A DNA stretch of 17,216 bases from CAWACC01 sp964390695 (GCA_964390695.1 CAYMKI010000056.1:1-17216); one strand, 5' to 3'. Shown: positions 7,537-15,846, numbered from the stretch's first letter. The notes: generated by a model from the letters alone, not told the origin. Numbers and translations: made by a program.

Positions 7537-8922
7537 ATGTCTATTTCTTCGGACCAGAGCTCTCTTCAATCAAATCCACAGATTTTTATTATAGATGAAT
7601 CGGAATTTTACATTCAGCAACCTCTTGAATCCTCTCAAGAAAAGAAAATGACTCCAACAGTTGGGCTATTTTCTGTGTCTGTTGCCGAAAAAAAGGATAT
7701 TAAACAGGATAAATTTCATTCTTATATTCATGAGCACGTTTTCAAATTTTTACATCCTTATGTCACTGGTCAAATTAATGCTGAAAACGAATCTTCTGAC
7801 AGGCTCACTATAATTGAATCGTTATTTAAGAAATTACCTGCAGAAGCAATTCATCATAAAGATGAAATAAGAGAAATAGCTTTTCATGCGTATATTAAAG
7901 CTGCCTGTTATGGGTTATATGTAAATAGAAAAGTCTCTAAAGGGATTATTACTGCATATTCTGCAGAATTTAACATACTTTTGGATGCCTTACAAAAGGG
8001 TATAAGCAAAGATTTTCCAGATAAAAAGCTCTCTGAAACAGAAATCGAAGCCTATGCATTAGGAGGATTAATTGATGTCAATGCTGAAAAAAAGCAGACC
8101 GAGCAAGACTTAGCTCACAAGACCCATGAAATCACCTATGAACGCGTGCTGAAGATGAATACCTTGAAGCAAGAAGGGATATTATTCTTAAACAAACCAT
8201 CATCCGCATCTTCTATGCTAAGCTCAAAAATTAAGCAGTTAGAACAAGATTTAGTTGCTCTGCTGGATAACATCACCTTAGAGAAATTGAGCGCAGTAAA
8301 AGCACAACTGGCAGAAATTGAATCCCTTTTAGACATAAATGCAGCTACTCTTCCTGAGCAAAAGCATTTATCTAAAAAGGTAGAGCTTTGGAATGACATA
8401 TATCTTTTTCTAAACAAAAGCATCAGCATGAAATCCAATCGATTTGGAAATCATCAATACGATGTAGAGTTGATTCAAGAAGACCTCCACGAAAAGTACA
8501 AATATTATTTAGAACACAATCAAGAAGACCCTTATTTTTGCTTATTTGTAAATAATATCCTAAAAACCTTTCAACTAATTGAAAAGATAACTGACTTTCA
8601 AGATAAATTAAAGCTGCTGAATTTAGCAAATAGCGAATTATGCCAGCTCTTAGAATCTATACAAAACACTCAATGGTATAATATCGTGTATTCTAGCCCT
8701 TATGATGACCAAGAAACTATACAAGACATGACAGACAAAGCAACAAAATGCTTTGATGCCATGATAGAAGGATGCAGTCAATTGCAATTGCTGCCCACTT
8801 CAGTTTTGAGTGTTGATACTGTAGCTAAATTTTTAATGTGCTGTCTAGATGGTCAGAAGTCCCCTTCAGACATCCAAGATTTTTTTAAACAGCAACAGCC
8901 ACATGCTAATGCCACAGAATGA
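7537..8922 (+). CDS. Orphan alpha-helical hypothetical protein, 461 aa
   Basis: The start at 7537 is chosen because AAGGAGG (7525-7531) lies 5 nt before this ATG. An in-frame TTG at 7468 would add 23 residues but has no ribosome site and sits inside a palindrome. The protein begins MSISSDQSSLQSNPQIFIID, has a Ser/Gln-rich, apparently disordered N-terminus (about 1-50), no signal peptide and no membrane span. The rest is mostly helical, with likely coiled-coil at about 213-290 (SKIKQLEQDLVALLDNI and following) and several Leu/Lys/Glu-rich helices. No enzymatic motif is recognised. The gene is visibly more AT-rich than valS or ahcY. These traits (orphan, soluble, Ser-rich N-terminus, coiled coil) fit type III secretion effector candidates of chlamydiae, but that is inference only. 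Confidence 0.7.
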   Translation: MSISSDQSSLQSNPQIFIIDESEFYIQQPLESSQEKKMTPTVGLFSVSVAEKKDIKQDKFHSYIHEHVFKFLHPYVTGQINAENESSDRLTIIESLFKKLPAEAIHHKDEIREIAFHAYIKAACYGLYVNRKVSKGIITAYSAEFNILLDALQKGISKDFPDKKLSETEIEAYALGGLIDVNAEKKQTEQDLAHKTHEITYERVLKMNTLKQEGILFLNKPSSASSMLSSKIKQLEQDLVALLDNITLEKLSAVKAQLAEIESLLDINAATLPEQKHLSKKVELWNDIYLFLNKSISMKSNRFGNHQYDVELIQEDLHEKYKYYLEHNQEDPYFCLFVNNILKTFQLIEKITDFQDKLKLLNLANSELCQLLESIQNTQWYNIVYSSPYDDQETIQDMTDKATKCFDAMIEGCSQLQLLPTSVLSVDTVAKFLMCCLDGQKSPSDIQDFFKQQQPHANATE

Positions 8923-8932
8923 ATCTAAGCCG

Positions 8933-8964
8933 ATGTGTATACAAGAGCATGTGTATACAAGAGC
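8933..8964 (+). repeat. Two perfect 16-bp tandem repeats before the valS promoter
   Basis: ATGTGTATACAAGAGC occurs at 8933-8948 and again at 8949-8964 with no mismatch. Each copy contains the palindrome TGTATACA. The second copy ends one base before the -35 hexamer of the predicted valS promoter, at about -68 to -37 from the expected start. This is a position used by activators, though a simple duplication is also possible. Confidence 0.8.
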
Positions 8965-8965
8965 A

Positions 8966-8994
8966 TTGATATTTATTCCCAAACCTTTTATACT
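8966..8994 (+). promoter_or_regulatory. Near-consensus sigma66/sigma70-type promoter for valS
   Basis: TTGATA (8966-8971) matches the -35 consensus at 5 of 6 positions. TATACT (8989-8994) matches the -10 at 5 of 6, with the ideal 17-bp spacing. Transcription should start near 9001, giving a leader of about 100 nt for valS. Confidence 0.7.
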
Positions 8995-9018
8995 AATTTT
9001 CATTTAAAACACCCACTT

Positions 9019-9082
9019 GGTAATCGCAACGCTATACATAATTGAACGGGCCGCGGGCCTGAAGTGTAGTCGAGCTATTACC
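9019..9082 (+). promoter_or_regulatory. Foldable valS leader RNA with nested stems
   Basis: Three nested pairings can form: GGTAAT/ATTACC (9019-9024 with 9077-9082), CTATAC/GTGTAG (9032-9037 with 9064-9069, one G-U) and an apical GGCC/GGCC (9049-9052 with 9056-9059). They would make one long interrupted hairpin ending 18 nt before the ATG. I see no T-box consensus (AGGGTGGNACCGCG), no specifier loop and no T-run terminator. A protein-binding or purely incidental structure is as likely as a riboswitch. Confidence 0.4.
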
Positions 9083-9100
9083 CTCTAAGAAGAAGAACTT

Positions 9101-11995
9101 ATGTCTACAGAACAACCAGCAAGCCCTGCAACAAGCAACTCCAGCTTGGCAAAAGCCTATGAAGCTAAACATATAGAGCCCAAATGGTATACATTCTGGG
9201 AAACCCGCAATTTTTTCAAAGGCAATCCCGAGTCACAAAAACCGGCATACAGCATAGTGATTCCTCCGCCCAACGTGACGGGAGCTTTACATATGGGCCA
9301 TGCCCTGGTAAACACCTTGCAAGATATATTGATTCGATGGCACCGCATGTCAGGTTTTGAGACTTTATGGGTACCTGGCACGGACCATGCAGGTATTGCC
9401 ACTCAAACAGTTGTGGAAAGACATTTAATCAAAACACAGCACAAAAAAAGAAGCGACTATTCACGCGAAGAGTTTTTGGCTCATATTTGGAAATGGAAAG
9501 AAGCCCATGAGCACCAGATCATCAACCAGTTAAAACGCCTAGGCTGTTCATGCGACTGGTCTCGGCAACGTTTCACCATGGACGAAGGCTGCAATATCGC
9601 CGTAAAAAAGGTGTTTAAGCTTCTATATGATCAAGGTTTGATTTATCGAGGCGATTATTTAGTCAACTGGGACCCTGTTTCGCAAACAGCGATCGCCGAT
9701 GATGAAGTGGAGTATGAAGAGAAGCAGTCCTTTTTATGGCATTTCAAATACCCCTTGCAAGACGGTTCCGGATTTGTCAAGATAGCCACTACCCGTCCAG
9801 AAACAATGCTCGGCGATACCGCCATTGCCGTCTCGCCAAGCGATAAGCGTTATTCACACCTAGTTGGAAAAATGGTCCTGCTCCCTCTTATGGATAGGGC
9901 TATTCCCATTATCGCCGACAGGCTCGTCGATCCGGAATTCGGAACCGGAATGGTCAAAGTCACACCGGCACATGATCCTAATGACTATCAAATGGGACTT
10001 ACCCATAGCCTACCTTTCATCAATATCATGACGCCTGATGGCAAAATCAATGAAAATGGCGGCCGTTTCCAAGGCTTAACCATGGAAGAAGCTCGCAAAG
10101 CTGTGGTCCAAGCCATGAAAGACCTCGGATATGTGGAGAAAATAGAACCTCACACTAACCGTGTAGGTATCTCTTATCGTTCCAAAGCGGTCATTGAGCC
10201 GTACATGTCTAAGCAGTGGTTTGTACGCATGGGGGAATTTGGAAAAAAATTACGCGCAGCCGTATCGTCTGGCCGCGTGCAGCTTATACCTGAAAATTGG
10301 AACAACACATATAATCATTGGATCGACAATTTGAGAGACTGGTGTATAAGCCGCCAATTATGGTGGGGACACAGAATTCCGATTTGGTATTCTATTCAGG
10401 ACCCAAACACAATGATATGCTACGACGGGGATGGAATGCCTCCCGAAGTTGCGGCCGCTCCGCATGAATGGCGTCAAGACGAAGATGTCCTTGACACATG
10501 GTTTTCATCGGCATTATGGCCCTTTTCTACTCTTGGCTGGCCGGAACAGACACCCGATCTAAAAAAATTCTATCCTAATGCTGTTTTGGTCACCGGACAT
10601 GACATCCTTTTCTTTTGGGTAGCGCGCATGATCCTTATGGGCGAACATGTGCTTGGAGAGGTACCTTTCCCAAAAACATTTTTGCATGGATTGATATACG
10701 GCAAATCCTACTGGCGCAACAATCCGGGAGGAGGCATCACCTATGTATCTGAAAAAGAGAGGCATGATTACGAATTCGGAAAGCCCGTGCCCAAAGACGT
10801 GCAATCTAAGTGGGAGAAAATGTCAAAGACCAAGGGAAACATCATCGACCCCTTAGAGATCATCGATTTATACGGCACCGACGCCATGAGGATGGCCTTA
10901 TGCGCAAGCTCTCCGCAGTTACGCGAAATTGATTTGGACCTACGTCGATTCGAAGAGTTTAAGAATTTTGCCAACAAAATGTGGAATGGGGCGCGTTTTG
11001 TATTCCTTAATTTGGAAGGAGATGCCCAGCAAGGAACCACCCCGTTGACCGCTGAAGAATTCAGCCAGGGGTTGGATGTACAATCTCTCACCCTAGAAGA
11101 TCAGTGGCTGCTTTCGGTTTTGAACCGCACCATCCAAAGTGTGAATGAAAAATTGGGTTCTTATGCCTTCGACCAGGCAGCTTTAGAAGCTTATGGATTT
11201 TTCTGGAATGAGTTCTGCTCATATTATCTCGAGATTTCCAAGCCGGTGTTATTTGGCAAAGCAGGCACCATAGCCCAGCGCAAAAACAAGCAAAAGCTCT
11301 TGACCATCGCACTGTGCATCTCAATCCGCTTGATTCATCCTATGGCGCCATTTATCACCGAAGAACTTTTCCAATTGTTAAAAGACAGATTGGAAGGCAT
11401 CCAGCTGGTCGACGGTGTAGACGCCTACACTGCAGAGGCTCTCAAGGCACTGCAATCCGAGGCATGCATCATCGCCCCCTATCCTCAGGTAATCAGCCGG
11501 GAGGATATGCATGCTGACATCGAACAGACATTCCAGATGATGAGCCAAGTGGTTTATATGATCCGCAACATGCGCGGAGAGCTCAAACTGCCTCCTGGAA
11601 CGACTACGGATATATATATTGTAGGCGATAAGCATGATGCAAACTTTGTGAAAGCTGAAATCAACCGGAACATCATCACCTCACTGGTTAGAACAGGCAA
11701 GATCGAGTTTCTAGCGGAAGAACCAGCTATCGGCTTGAAAAGCATGGGCGTGGTAGACTCCCTCCAAATATTCATTCCCTTGCCGGCCGAATTCGTGCAG
11801 CAAGAGCAAAGCCGTCTGACCAAAGAATCTGAAAAGCTTAGCCAGCAGATTCAGCGCCTGGAACAGCAATTATCGAATGAGGAATTTGTGAAAAACGCCC
11901 CTGGAGCTTTAGTTGAAAAGCACAAGCAAACCTTGGAGCAAAATAAAAACGAGCTGAGAGTCATAGCAGAAAAACTAGCGACCTTTGAACGCTAA
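9101..11995 (+). CDS. valS: Valyl-tRNA synthetase, 964 aa
   Basis: A class I aminoacyl-tRNA synthetase that charges tRNA-Val with valine and edits mischarged threonine. The class I HIGH motif appears as HMGH (64-67) within PPPNVTGALHMGHAL. The KMSKS motif is KMSKTKG (573-579). The CP1 editing domain has TTRPETMLGDTA (230-241), followed further on by GTGMVKVTPAHDPND. The Rossmann core includes LDTWFSSALWPFSTLGWP and VTGHDILFFWVARM, both typical of ValRS. The C-terminal arm (about 895-964, from FVQQEQSRL) is the tRNA-binding coiled coil expected for a bacterial ValRS. The length is normal and all motifs are intact. Only a weak purine-rich AAGAAGAAGAA precedes the ATG. It has its own promoter and leader and ends 4 nt from the convergent HEAT-repeat gene, leaving no room for a separate terminator. 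Confidence 0.98.
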   Translation: MSTEQPASPATSNSSLAKAYEAKHIEPKWYTFWETRNFFKGNPESQKPAYSIVIPPPNVTGALHMGHALVNTLQDILIRWHRMSGFETLWVPGTDHAGIATQTVVERHLIKTQHKKRSDYSREEFLAHIWKWKEAHEHQIINQLKRLGCSCDWSRQRFTMDEGCNIAVKKVFKLLYDQGLIYRGDYLVNWDPVSQTAIADDEVEYEEKQSFLWHFKYPLQDGSGFVKIATTRPETMLGDTAIAVSPSDKRYSHLVGKMVLLPLMDRAIPIIADRLVDPEFGTGMVKVTPAHDPNDYQMGLTHSLPFINIMTPDGKINENGGRFQGLTMEEARKAVVQAMKDLGYVEKIEPHTNRVGISYRSKAVIEPYMSKQWFVRMGEFGKKLRAAVSSGRVQLIPENWNNTYNHWIDNLRDWCISRQLWWGHRIPIWYSIQDPNTMICYDGDGMPPEVAAAPHEWRQDEDVLDTWFSSALWPFSTLGWPEQTPDLKKFYPNAVLVTGHDILFFWVARMILMGEHVLGEVPFPKTFLHGLIYGKSYWRNNPGGGITYVSEKERHDYEFGKPVPKDVQSKWEKMSKTKGNIIDPLEIIDLYGTDAMRMALCASSPQLREIDLDLRRFEEFKNFANKMWNGARFVFLNLEGDAQQGTTPLTAEEFSQGLDVQSLTLEDQWLLSVLNRTIQSVNEKLGSYAFDQAALEAYGFFWNEFCSYYLEISKPVLFGKAGTIAQRKNKQKLLTIALCISIRLIHPMAPFITEELFQLLKDRLEGIQLVDGVDAYTAEALKALQSEACIIAPYPQVISREDMHADIEQTFQMMSQVVYMIRNMRGELKLPPGTTTDIYIVGDKHDANFVKAEINRNIITSLVRTGKIEFLAEEPAIGLKSMGVVDSLQIFIPLPAEFVQQEQSRLTKESEKLSQQIQRLEQQLSNEEFVKNAPGALVEKHKQTLEQNKNELRVIAEKLATFER

Positions 11996-11999
11996 AAAG

Positions 12000-13742
12000 C
12001 TAGTGATTAAGGCAAGCTAGCAAAGCTATAGCAGCGATGATGCGCAAGGAAGGATAAGGTTCTTGGAGTTTGTCTACGAGAAAGGGGATGGATGAAGACT
12101 CCCCTATTCTGGCTAGACCTTCAAGTATCTTTTCCTTTTGGGTTCTGTCAGATGCCGCGTAGCCTTCATACAAAGTCGCTAAAGCTTTTTCCCCTCCGCC
12201 CCAAATAGCCAGCACAAGAGCAGCTTGCAGGCGTATCTTGGCGTCGGGATCCTCCAGAAGATTTTCGACTAAAGCCAAGGACGATTCGTCGCCTTCTGTC
12301 AATAACAGTACGGAAGCCATACCGGAAACGCCTACTGTTTTTTGGTTGAGAAAACTACGGATAGCCTCTTGAGATTTAGGGAAATTTTTGATGGCTAGAC
12401 TGTTTAGAATTTCAAGACGAGTGGCTTGATTCACGGCTTCAGGGTAATTAGGCGAAAGATCGTCGTGCCTGATTGTGCTTGGCGCCAAAAATCTGAAATA
12501 TCCGCCCTCATCCCACATCCATTTATCCGTGTTAGCTTGCAGAATATCATACATGGAAAGACAAGCTCTGTCTATATCTTGCCCTTGTTGCAGTAAGCCT
12601 ACAGCCAAATTTAATTTGACATATGGATCAGTGCATGTTTGAAACAATTCACGCATAAGAGGAACACCCTTACTGCCGGTTGAAGACAAAGACCCTGAGG
12701 CCATGCGCGCTAGTTCCATGTCTTTTTGCAGAATATATTGTTTAAACACTTCTGATGTTTGTTGAGGGCATTTCGAACACAGTGTCCACGCTGCTGTTAG
12801 GGCGACTTTAGGATGAATATCTTTAAGATTTTCCCGGCATTGCTGCATGAGGCGGTCATCCTCAAGTAAAGGATTCAAAACGCCCACGGCGTGCAAAGCA
12901 GCAGCACGCACCTCAGGATGCGAATCCTTAAGCAATTTCAATAACATGTCCGCATCGTCTGAAAGGTCTAAATACTCTATGATATTGCAAGCCAGCAACC
13001 GCATGGATGCTTTAGAATTATCGGCCAGTAGTTTTAATTCGGTATTTTGGATAGTGTCGTACATTTTTACCAAGGAGCGGATGGCCGCCCCCTTTTCTTC
13101 TGCTGAATAGTGGTCATTAGACAAGATACACATCAGTACAGGCTTAGCTTCTTTAAGCTGCATTTCGCCGGACGCTTTGATGGCCTCGTTTTTTACGTTC
13201 CAGTTTTTTTCCTGTTTGAGGATAGTTAAAATAGAGTCTTTAAGTTTAGCATCCCGAAGGTGCGAGGAGAGCTGCACAGAAGCCCCTCGAACAAGTGAAT
13301 TGGGATCTTTCATACTCTTAGCAAGGATTTCGACACCTTCGGCATCTTGGCCATAAAAAGCTCCCAAAACAGCTAAAAGGCGAATTAATGGCGATGCAGC
13401 CTGGCTGGAGGAATGCAGAATTCCCCAAGCCATGATTTCAAGGATTTCTCTGTTATGAGGGGCGTCGAATTTCGTGCTATAGTGTTTCCAGGCCAGAAGC
13501 ATTTTCTTTTCTTGGCCAGCTTTAGCCAGAGCGTATATGTAGGCTTCATAAATGGGCTTTGAGTGCGGATAGAGTTGAATGAACTGCTCTGCTTCCACAC
13601 ATGCGGAGTGAGGATCTTGAATAGCGACATGCGCGTAAATTTTCTTTACGATGATAGCCTCAGAATCAGATTCTGCGGCCTGTAAGGGTAGAAGAAAAAA
13701 AACAGCCGCATAAAACACAGGCTTGTTGAAATTAAACCTCAT
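12000..13742 (-). CDS. Exported HEAT-repeat (PBS lyase HEAT-like) protein, 580 aa
   Basis: Residues 1-22 (MRFNFNKPVFYAAVFFLLPL then QA) are a signal peptide with likely cleavage at LQA/AES, so the protein is probably periplasmic or outer-membrane associated. Residues 45-92 resemble a TPR pair. From about 115 to the end the protein is built of HEAT-like helical repeats, clearest at DSHPEVRAAALHAVGVL (273-289), DPDAKIRLQAALVLAIWG and the last repeat EPYPSLRIIAAIALLACL. Such arrays are protein-binding scaffolds; there is no sign of phycobilin lyase activity, which is only the origin of the domain name. It is the last gene of a leftward unit, 7 nt after the isochorismatase-like gene, with no clear ribosome site, so translation is probably coupled. 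The partner is unknown. Confidence 0.85.
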   Translation of the reverse strand: MRFNFNKPVFYAAVFFLLPLQAAESDSEAIIVKKIYAHVAIQDPHSACVEAEQFIQLYPHSKPIYEAYIYALAKAGQEKKMLLAWKHYSTKFDAPHNREILEIMAWGILHSSSQAASPLIRLLAVLGAFYGQDAEGVEILAKSMKDPNSLVRGASVQLSSHLRDAKLKDSILTILKQEKNWNVKNEAIKASGEMQLKEAKPVLMCILSNDHYSAEEKGAAIRSLVKMYDTIQNTELKLLADNSKASMRLLACNIIEYLDLSDDADMLLKLLKDSHPEVRAAALHAVGVLNPLLEDDRLMQQCRENLKDIHPKVALTAAWTLCSKCPQQTSEVFKQYILQKDMELARMASGSLSSTGSKGVPLMRELFQTCTDPYVKLNLAVGLLQQGQDIDRACLSMYDILQANTDKWMWDEGGYFRFLAPSTIRHDDLSPNYPEAVNQATRLEILNSLAIKNFPKSQEAIRSFLNQKTVGVSGMASVLLLTEGDESSLALVENLLEDPDAKIRLQAALVLAIWGGGEKALATLYEGYAASDRTQKEKILEGLARIGESSSIPFLVDKLQEPYPSLRIIAAIALLACLNH

Positions 13743-13749
13743 AGTGGCA

Positions 13750-14331
13750 CTAACTGCACGGGCAAACAGCTTGAGCTTGCTTAATGAGGTTGCTGATGCT
13801 TTTAAACTCAGGAGCTTTAGAGTTTTCTAGCAATTCAAATAATACGGTTTCAGCGCTGGTGACTCTGACACCCATATCTCTCATTTCAGCTATAGCCGTA
13901 GAAAAATCATAGATGGACCTAGAAGAGATCGCATCATTAATTACGGTCACTTTCTGTCCGGTTTTAAGGATATCCTTAGCCGTTTGTAAAATACAGACAT
14001 GCGCCTCTATGCCTATTAAAACCCAATACTCCACTTTGGAAGACAGTATCACCTGTTTAAAGACTTCATCTTTCAGGCAGGAAAAACTCGTTTTGCCAAT
14101 ATATGTGGCATTTTCCGCAAGGATCGATTGGATGCCTTCTAAAGTAGGACCTAAGCCTTCTGGATATTGCTCGGAAACCCACATGGGGATATTGAGGATG
14201 TTAAAGCCCTTGATCACCTGACAGATTTTTTTATAAACCTCGCAAGAATGGTCTACCAAAGGGAACAAGCTTTCTTGCACGTCAATGACCAACAATCCCG
14301 TTTTGGAACGATCGAGAGTAAAATTTTCCAT
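13750..14331 (-). CDS. Isochorismatase-like cysteine hydrolase, 193 aa
   Basis: A cytosolic alpha/beta hydrolase of the isochorismatase-like (cysteine hydrolase) superfamily. The catalytic triad is visible: D17 in LLVIDVQESLFP, K80 in YIGKTSFSC, and C113 in the cis-peptide motif GIEAHVCILQTA. The length of 193 fits the single-domain ISOC/YcaC-like members rather than multidomain isochorismatases. The natural substrate cannot be told from sequence; members act on isochorismate, nicotinamide, N-carbamoyl compounds and others. No siderophore or menaquinone gene is adjacent, so a true isochorismatase role is unlikely. It lies 1 nt after the HIT gene, with AGGA 6-7 nt before the ATG inside the HIT terminus, and is part of the four-gene leftward unit. 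Confidence 0.9.
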   Translation of the reverse strand: MENFTLDRSKTGLLVIDVQESLFPLVDHSCEVYKKICQVIKGFNILNIPMWVSEQYPEGLGPTLEGIQSILAENATYIGKTSFSCLKDEVFKQVILSSKVEYWVLIGIEAHVCILQTAKDILKTGQKVTVINDAISSRSIYDFSTAIAEMRDMGVRVTSAETVLFELLENSKAPEFKSISNLIKQAQAVCPCS

Positions 14332-14332
14332 A

Positions 14333-14668
14333 TTATCCTAATCCCTTAAGCTGTCGTCCGCCTATTAAGTGGAAATGAAGATGGAAGACAACCTGTCCTC
14401 CTTCTGAACCGTTATTAGTAATCAGGCGATATCCATCGGCAATTCCAAATTGTTGGGCAAGTTGTTGGGCCACAGATATGATTTCAGCCATCAGAGGCAG
14501 GTCCTCAGCTGTAACGGCTTGCAAGCTGGGTATTTCTTTCTTGGTGATGATGAGTATATGTACCGGAGCTACCGGCCTGATGTCCTTGATAGCAATGAGA
14601 CGTTCATTCTCAAAGACTTTTTCTGAAGGAAGTTCTCCTTTGATGATCTTGCTAAACACAGAAGTCAT
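14333..14668 (-). CDS. hinT: HIT-family (HinT-like) purine nucleoside phosphoramidase, 111 aa
   Basis: A small cytosolic histidine-triad protein. The catalytic motif is HLHFHLI with H96, H98 and H100; H98 is the expected nucleophile. The N-terminus SVFSKIIKGELPSEKVFENE is the classic HINT opening, and PVAPVHILIITKKEI and NNGSEGGQVVFHLHFHL are the standard core. HinT hydrolyses AMP-lysine and other nucleoside phosphoramidates, including those formed by aminoacyl-tRNA synthetases. The length is typical (110-120 aa). The start overlaps the stop of the MYG1-type gene by 4 nt (ATGA), so the two are translationally coupled. I recall the same pairing in Chlamydia. The family is certain; the symbol is by similarity. 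Confidence 0.95.
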   Translation of the reverse strand: MTSVFSKIIKGELPSEKVFENERLIAIKDIRPVAPVHILIITKKEIPSLQAVTAEDLPLMAEIISVAQQLAQQFGIADGYRLITNNGSEGGQVVFHLHFHLIGGRQLKGLG

Positions 14669-15576
14669 GATACGGCTTCTCCTAGGTGCTTAAGTGTGTA
14701 ATTTAAAGCTTCTAAGGCCGCTTCTTTTGTTTTCCAAACAGAAATAAAACGCCCTTTATGACAGAATACCGCCCCAGAAATCCCGGACACTTGCTCCAGA
14801 TCTACATCCAATAGTCCCGCCCATTCTGCCGGCAGCGGATAACGCACCTGCATCCTTCGGTCAAATGAGGGAGGGATGGCACGGAGCTTCCAATGATTAC
14901 CTGAAGGCATAATTACAAATTTGGCAGGATGGTGCTCTCCATTTAGCTCAAAAAAAATCTCCAGCCAGGGAATACCCCTATCGAACATCAGGCATTCAGC
15001 ATTCTTGCTCATAGCTTCTACAACAATCTGACGGCACGACTGCATATATTGATATCTAGCCCAGAGACGTGTAAGATGTTGAATGGCAAAGTCAAGAGCC
15101 TCAAAAAAGGCATTGTTTTGCAGCTTTGGGTCTACATCATGTTGAATGGGTGTATAATTTGAGATCACGTGAGAGTAAGTGCACAGTCCAGGTATTTGCG
15201 GATCCCTGCCGTTGTCATGGGCATCGACGCCGGTAATTAGGGAATTATTGAAAAAATTATAGACTGAATGGTTGATGATCGAGGAGTTTTTCAAGTGCAA
15301 AAGGATCATTCCGGCACTGCTAAGAGAACCCGAATACTCGGACTGATGGTGGTCAAACAATTTCTCAGCGGGATCATAAATCCCCCCTACATCACAGACA
15401 AACTCGCAGGTATCGAGCAGTTCCTTGTTACGTGTGCGGATTATTTTATCTTTATCGACCAGATCAAACACTATGAGCAAAGCGCAGGCTGTCACTTCAT
15501 CGGCATGAAAAGTTCCGTCATGTGTGCCACAACTGCGCCGTTTTATTGTATCATCTATCTTGCGAGCCTTTTGCAT
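14665..15576 (-). CDS. MYG1-family (UPF0160) metal-dependent phosphoesterase/nuclease, 303 aa
   Basis: Family hallmarks are GTHDGTFHADEVTA (17-30), DVGGIYDP (62-69), FDHHQ (74-78, the DHH-like metal motif) and GVDAHDNG (116-123). This matches the MYG1/UPF0160 family, related to DHH phosphoesterases; eukaryotic MYG1 is reported as a 3'-5' RNA exonuclease of nucleus and mitochondria. No signal peptide is present, so it is cytosolic. It is the first gene of the leftward unit MYG1, HIT, isochorismatase-like, HEAT. The ATG at 15576 is preceded by a weak GAGAT about 7 nt upstream. A bacterial substrate is not established; coupling to HinT suggests nucleotide or RNA turnover, which is inference. Confidence 0.88.
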   Translation of the reverse strand: MQKARKIDDTIKRRSCGTHDGTFHADEVTACALLIVFDLVDKDKIIRTRNKELLDTCEFVCDVGGIYDPAEKLFDHHQSEYSGSLSSAGMILLHLKNSSIINHSVYNFFNNSLITGVDAHDNGRDPQIPGLCTYSHVISNYTPIQHDVDPKLQNNAFFEALDFAIQHLTRLWARYQYMQSCRQIVVEAMSKNAECLMFDRGIPWLEIFFELNGEHHPAKFVIMPSGNHWKLRAIPPSFDRRMQVRYPLPAEWAGLLDVDLEQVSGISGAVFCHKGRFISVWKTKEAALEALNYTLKHLGEAVS

Positions 15577-15705
15577 AATTATCTCATTTAACCCGTAGAA
15601 TCCCTTATCTTAACAAATATGCTCTTTTAGCAAAAGATAGATTTTGCATCCAATAAATACAAAAACACCTTGAATTAATTAAGCAGTTTCAGTAAGATGA
15701 TAGGC

Positions 15706-15837
15706 ATGAAAAAACAATCCATCTCTTACACCTATGAAGCAATATCCTTCCAGGATAATGCGCTAACAGCGGATGTATTTGTTGCTTTTGTTATTTCTTT
15801 TATTCTCGTGTTTATTCTTGTGCCGGCAGGCACATAA
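15706..15837 (+). CDS. Possible 43-residue single-span membrane peptide
   Basis: The frame encodes a short soluble N-terminus (MKKQSISYTYEAISFQDNAL) and one convincing membrane span, VFVAFVISFILVFILV (26-41 approximately), ending VPAGT. An upstream in-frame ATG at 15697 would add MIG. The ribosome site is poor for either start. Support for a real gene comes from the clean amphipathic-to-hydrophobic layout and from a hairpin followed by a T run placed exactly at the stop codon. Small single-span proteins of this kind are common but poorly annotated in chlamydiae. No family is recognised; a chance frame in AT-rich DNA remains possible. Confidence 0.4.
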   Translation: MKKQSISYTYEAISFQDNALTADVFVAFVISFILVFILVPAGT

Positions 15838-15846
15838 TCATTTTTT
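15819..15846 (+). terminator. Terminator-like hairpin over the small-ORF stop codon
   Basis: TGTGCC (15819-15824), loop GGCA and GGCACA (15829-15834) form a 6-bp GC-rich stem. Six T residues follow at 15841-15846 after a 6-nt gap. The gap weakens it as an intrinsic terminator. Confidence 0.45.

Noticed and set aside
9001..9100. T-box riboswitch upstream of valS
   Set aside because: The T-box consensus, a specifier loop and a terminator/antiterminator pair are all absent.
8923..9100. tRNA gene in the valS upstream region
   Set aside because: The stems do not form a cloverleaf and no T-loop GTTCRA or CCA-end pattern is present.
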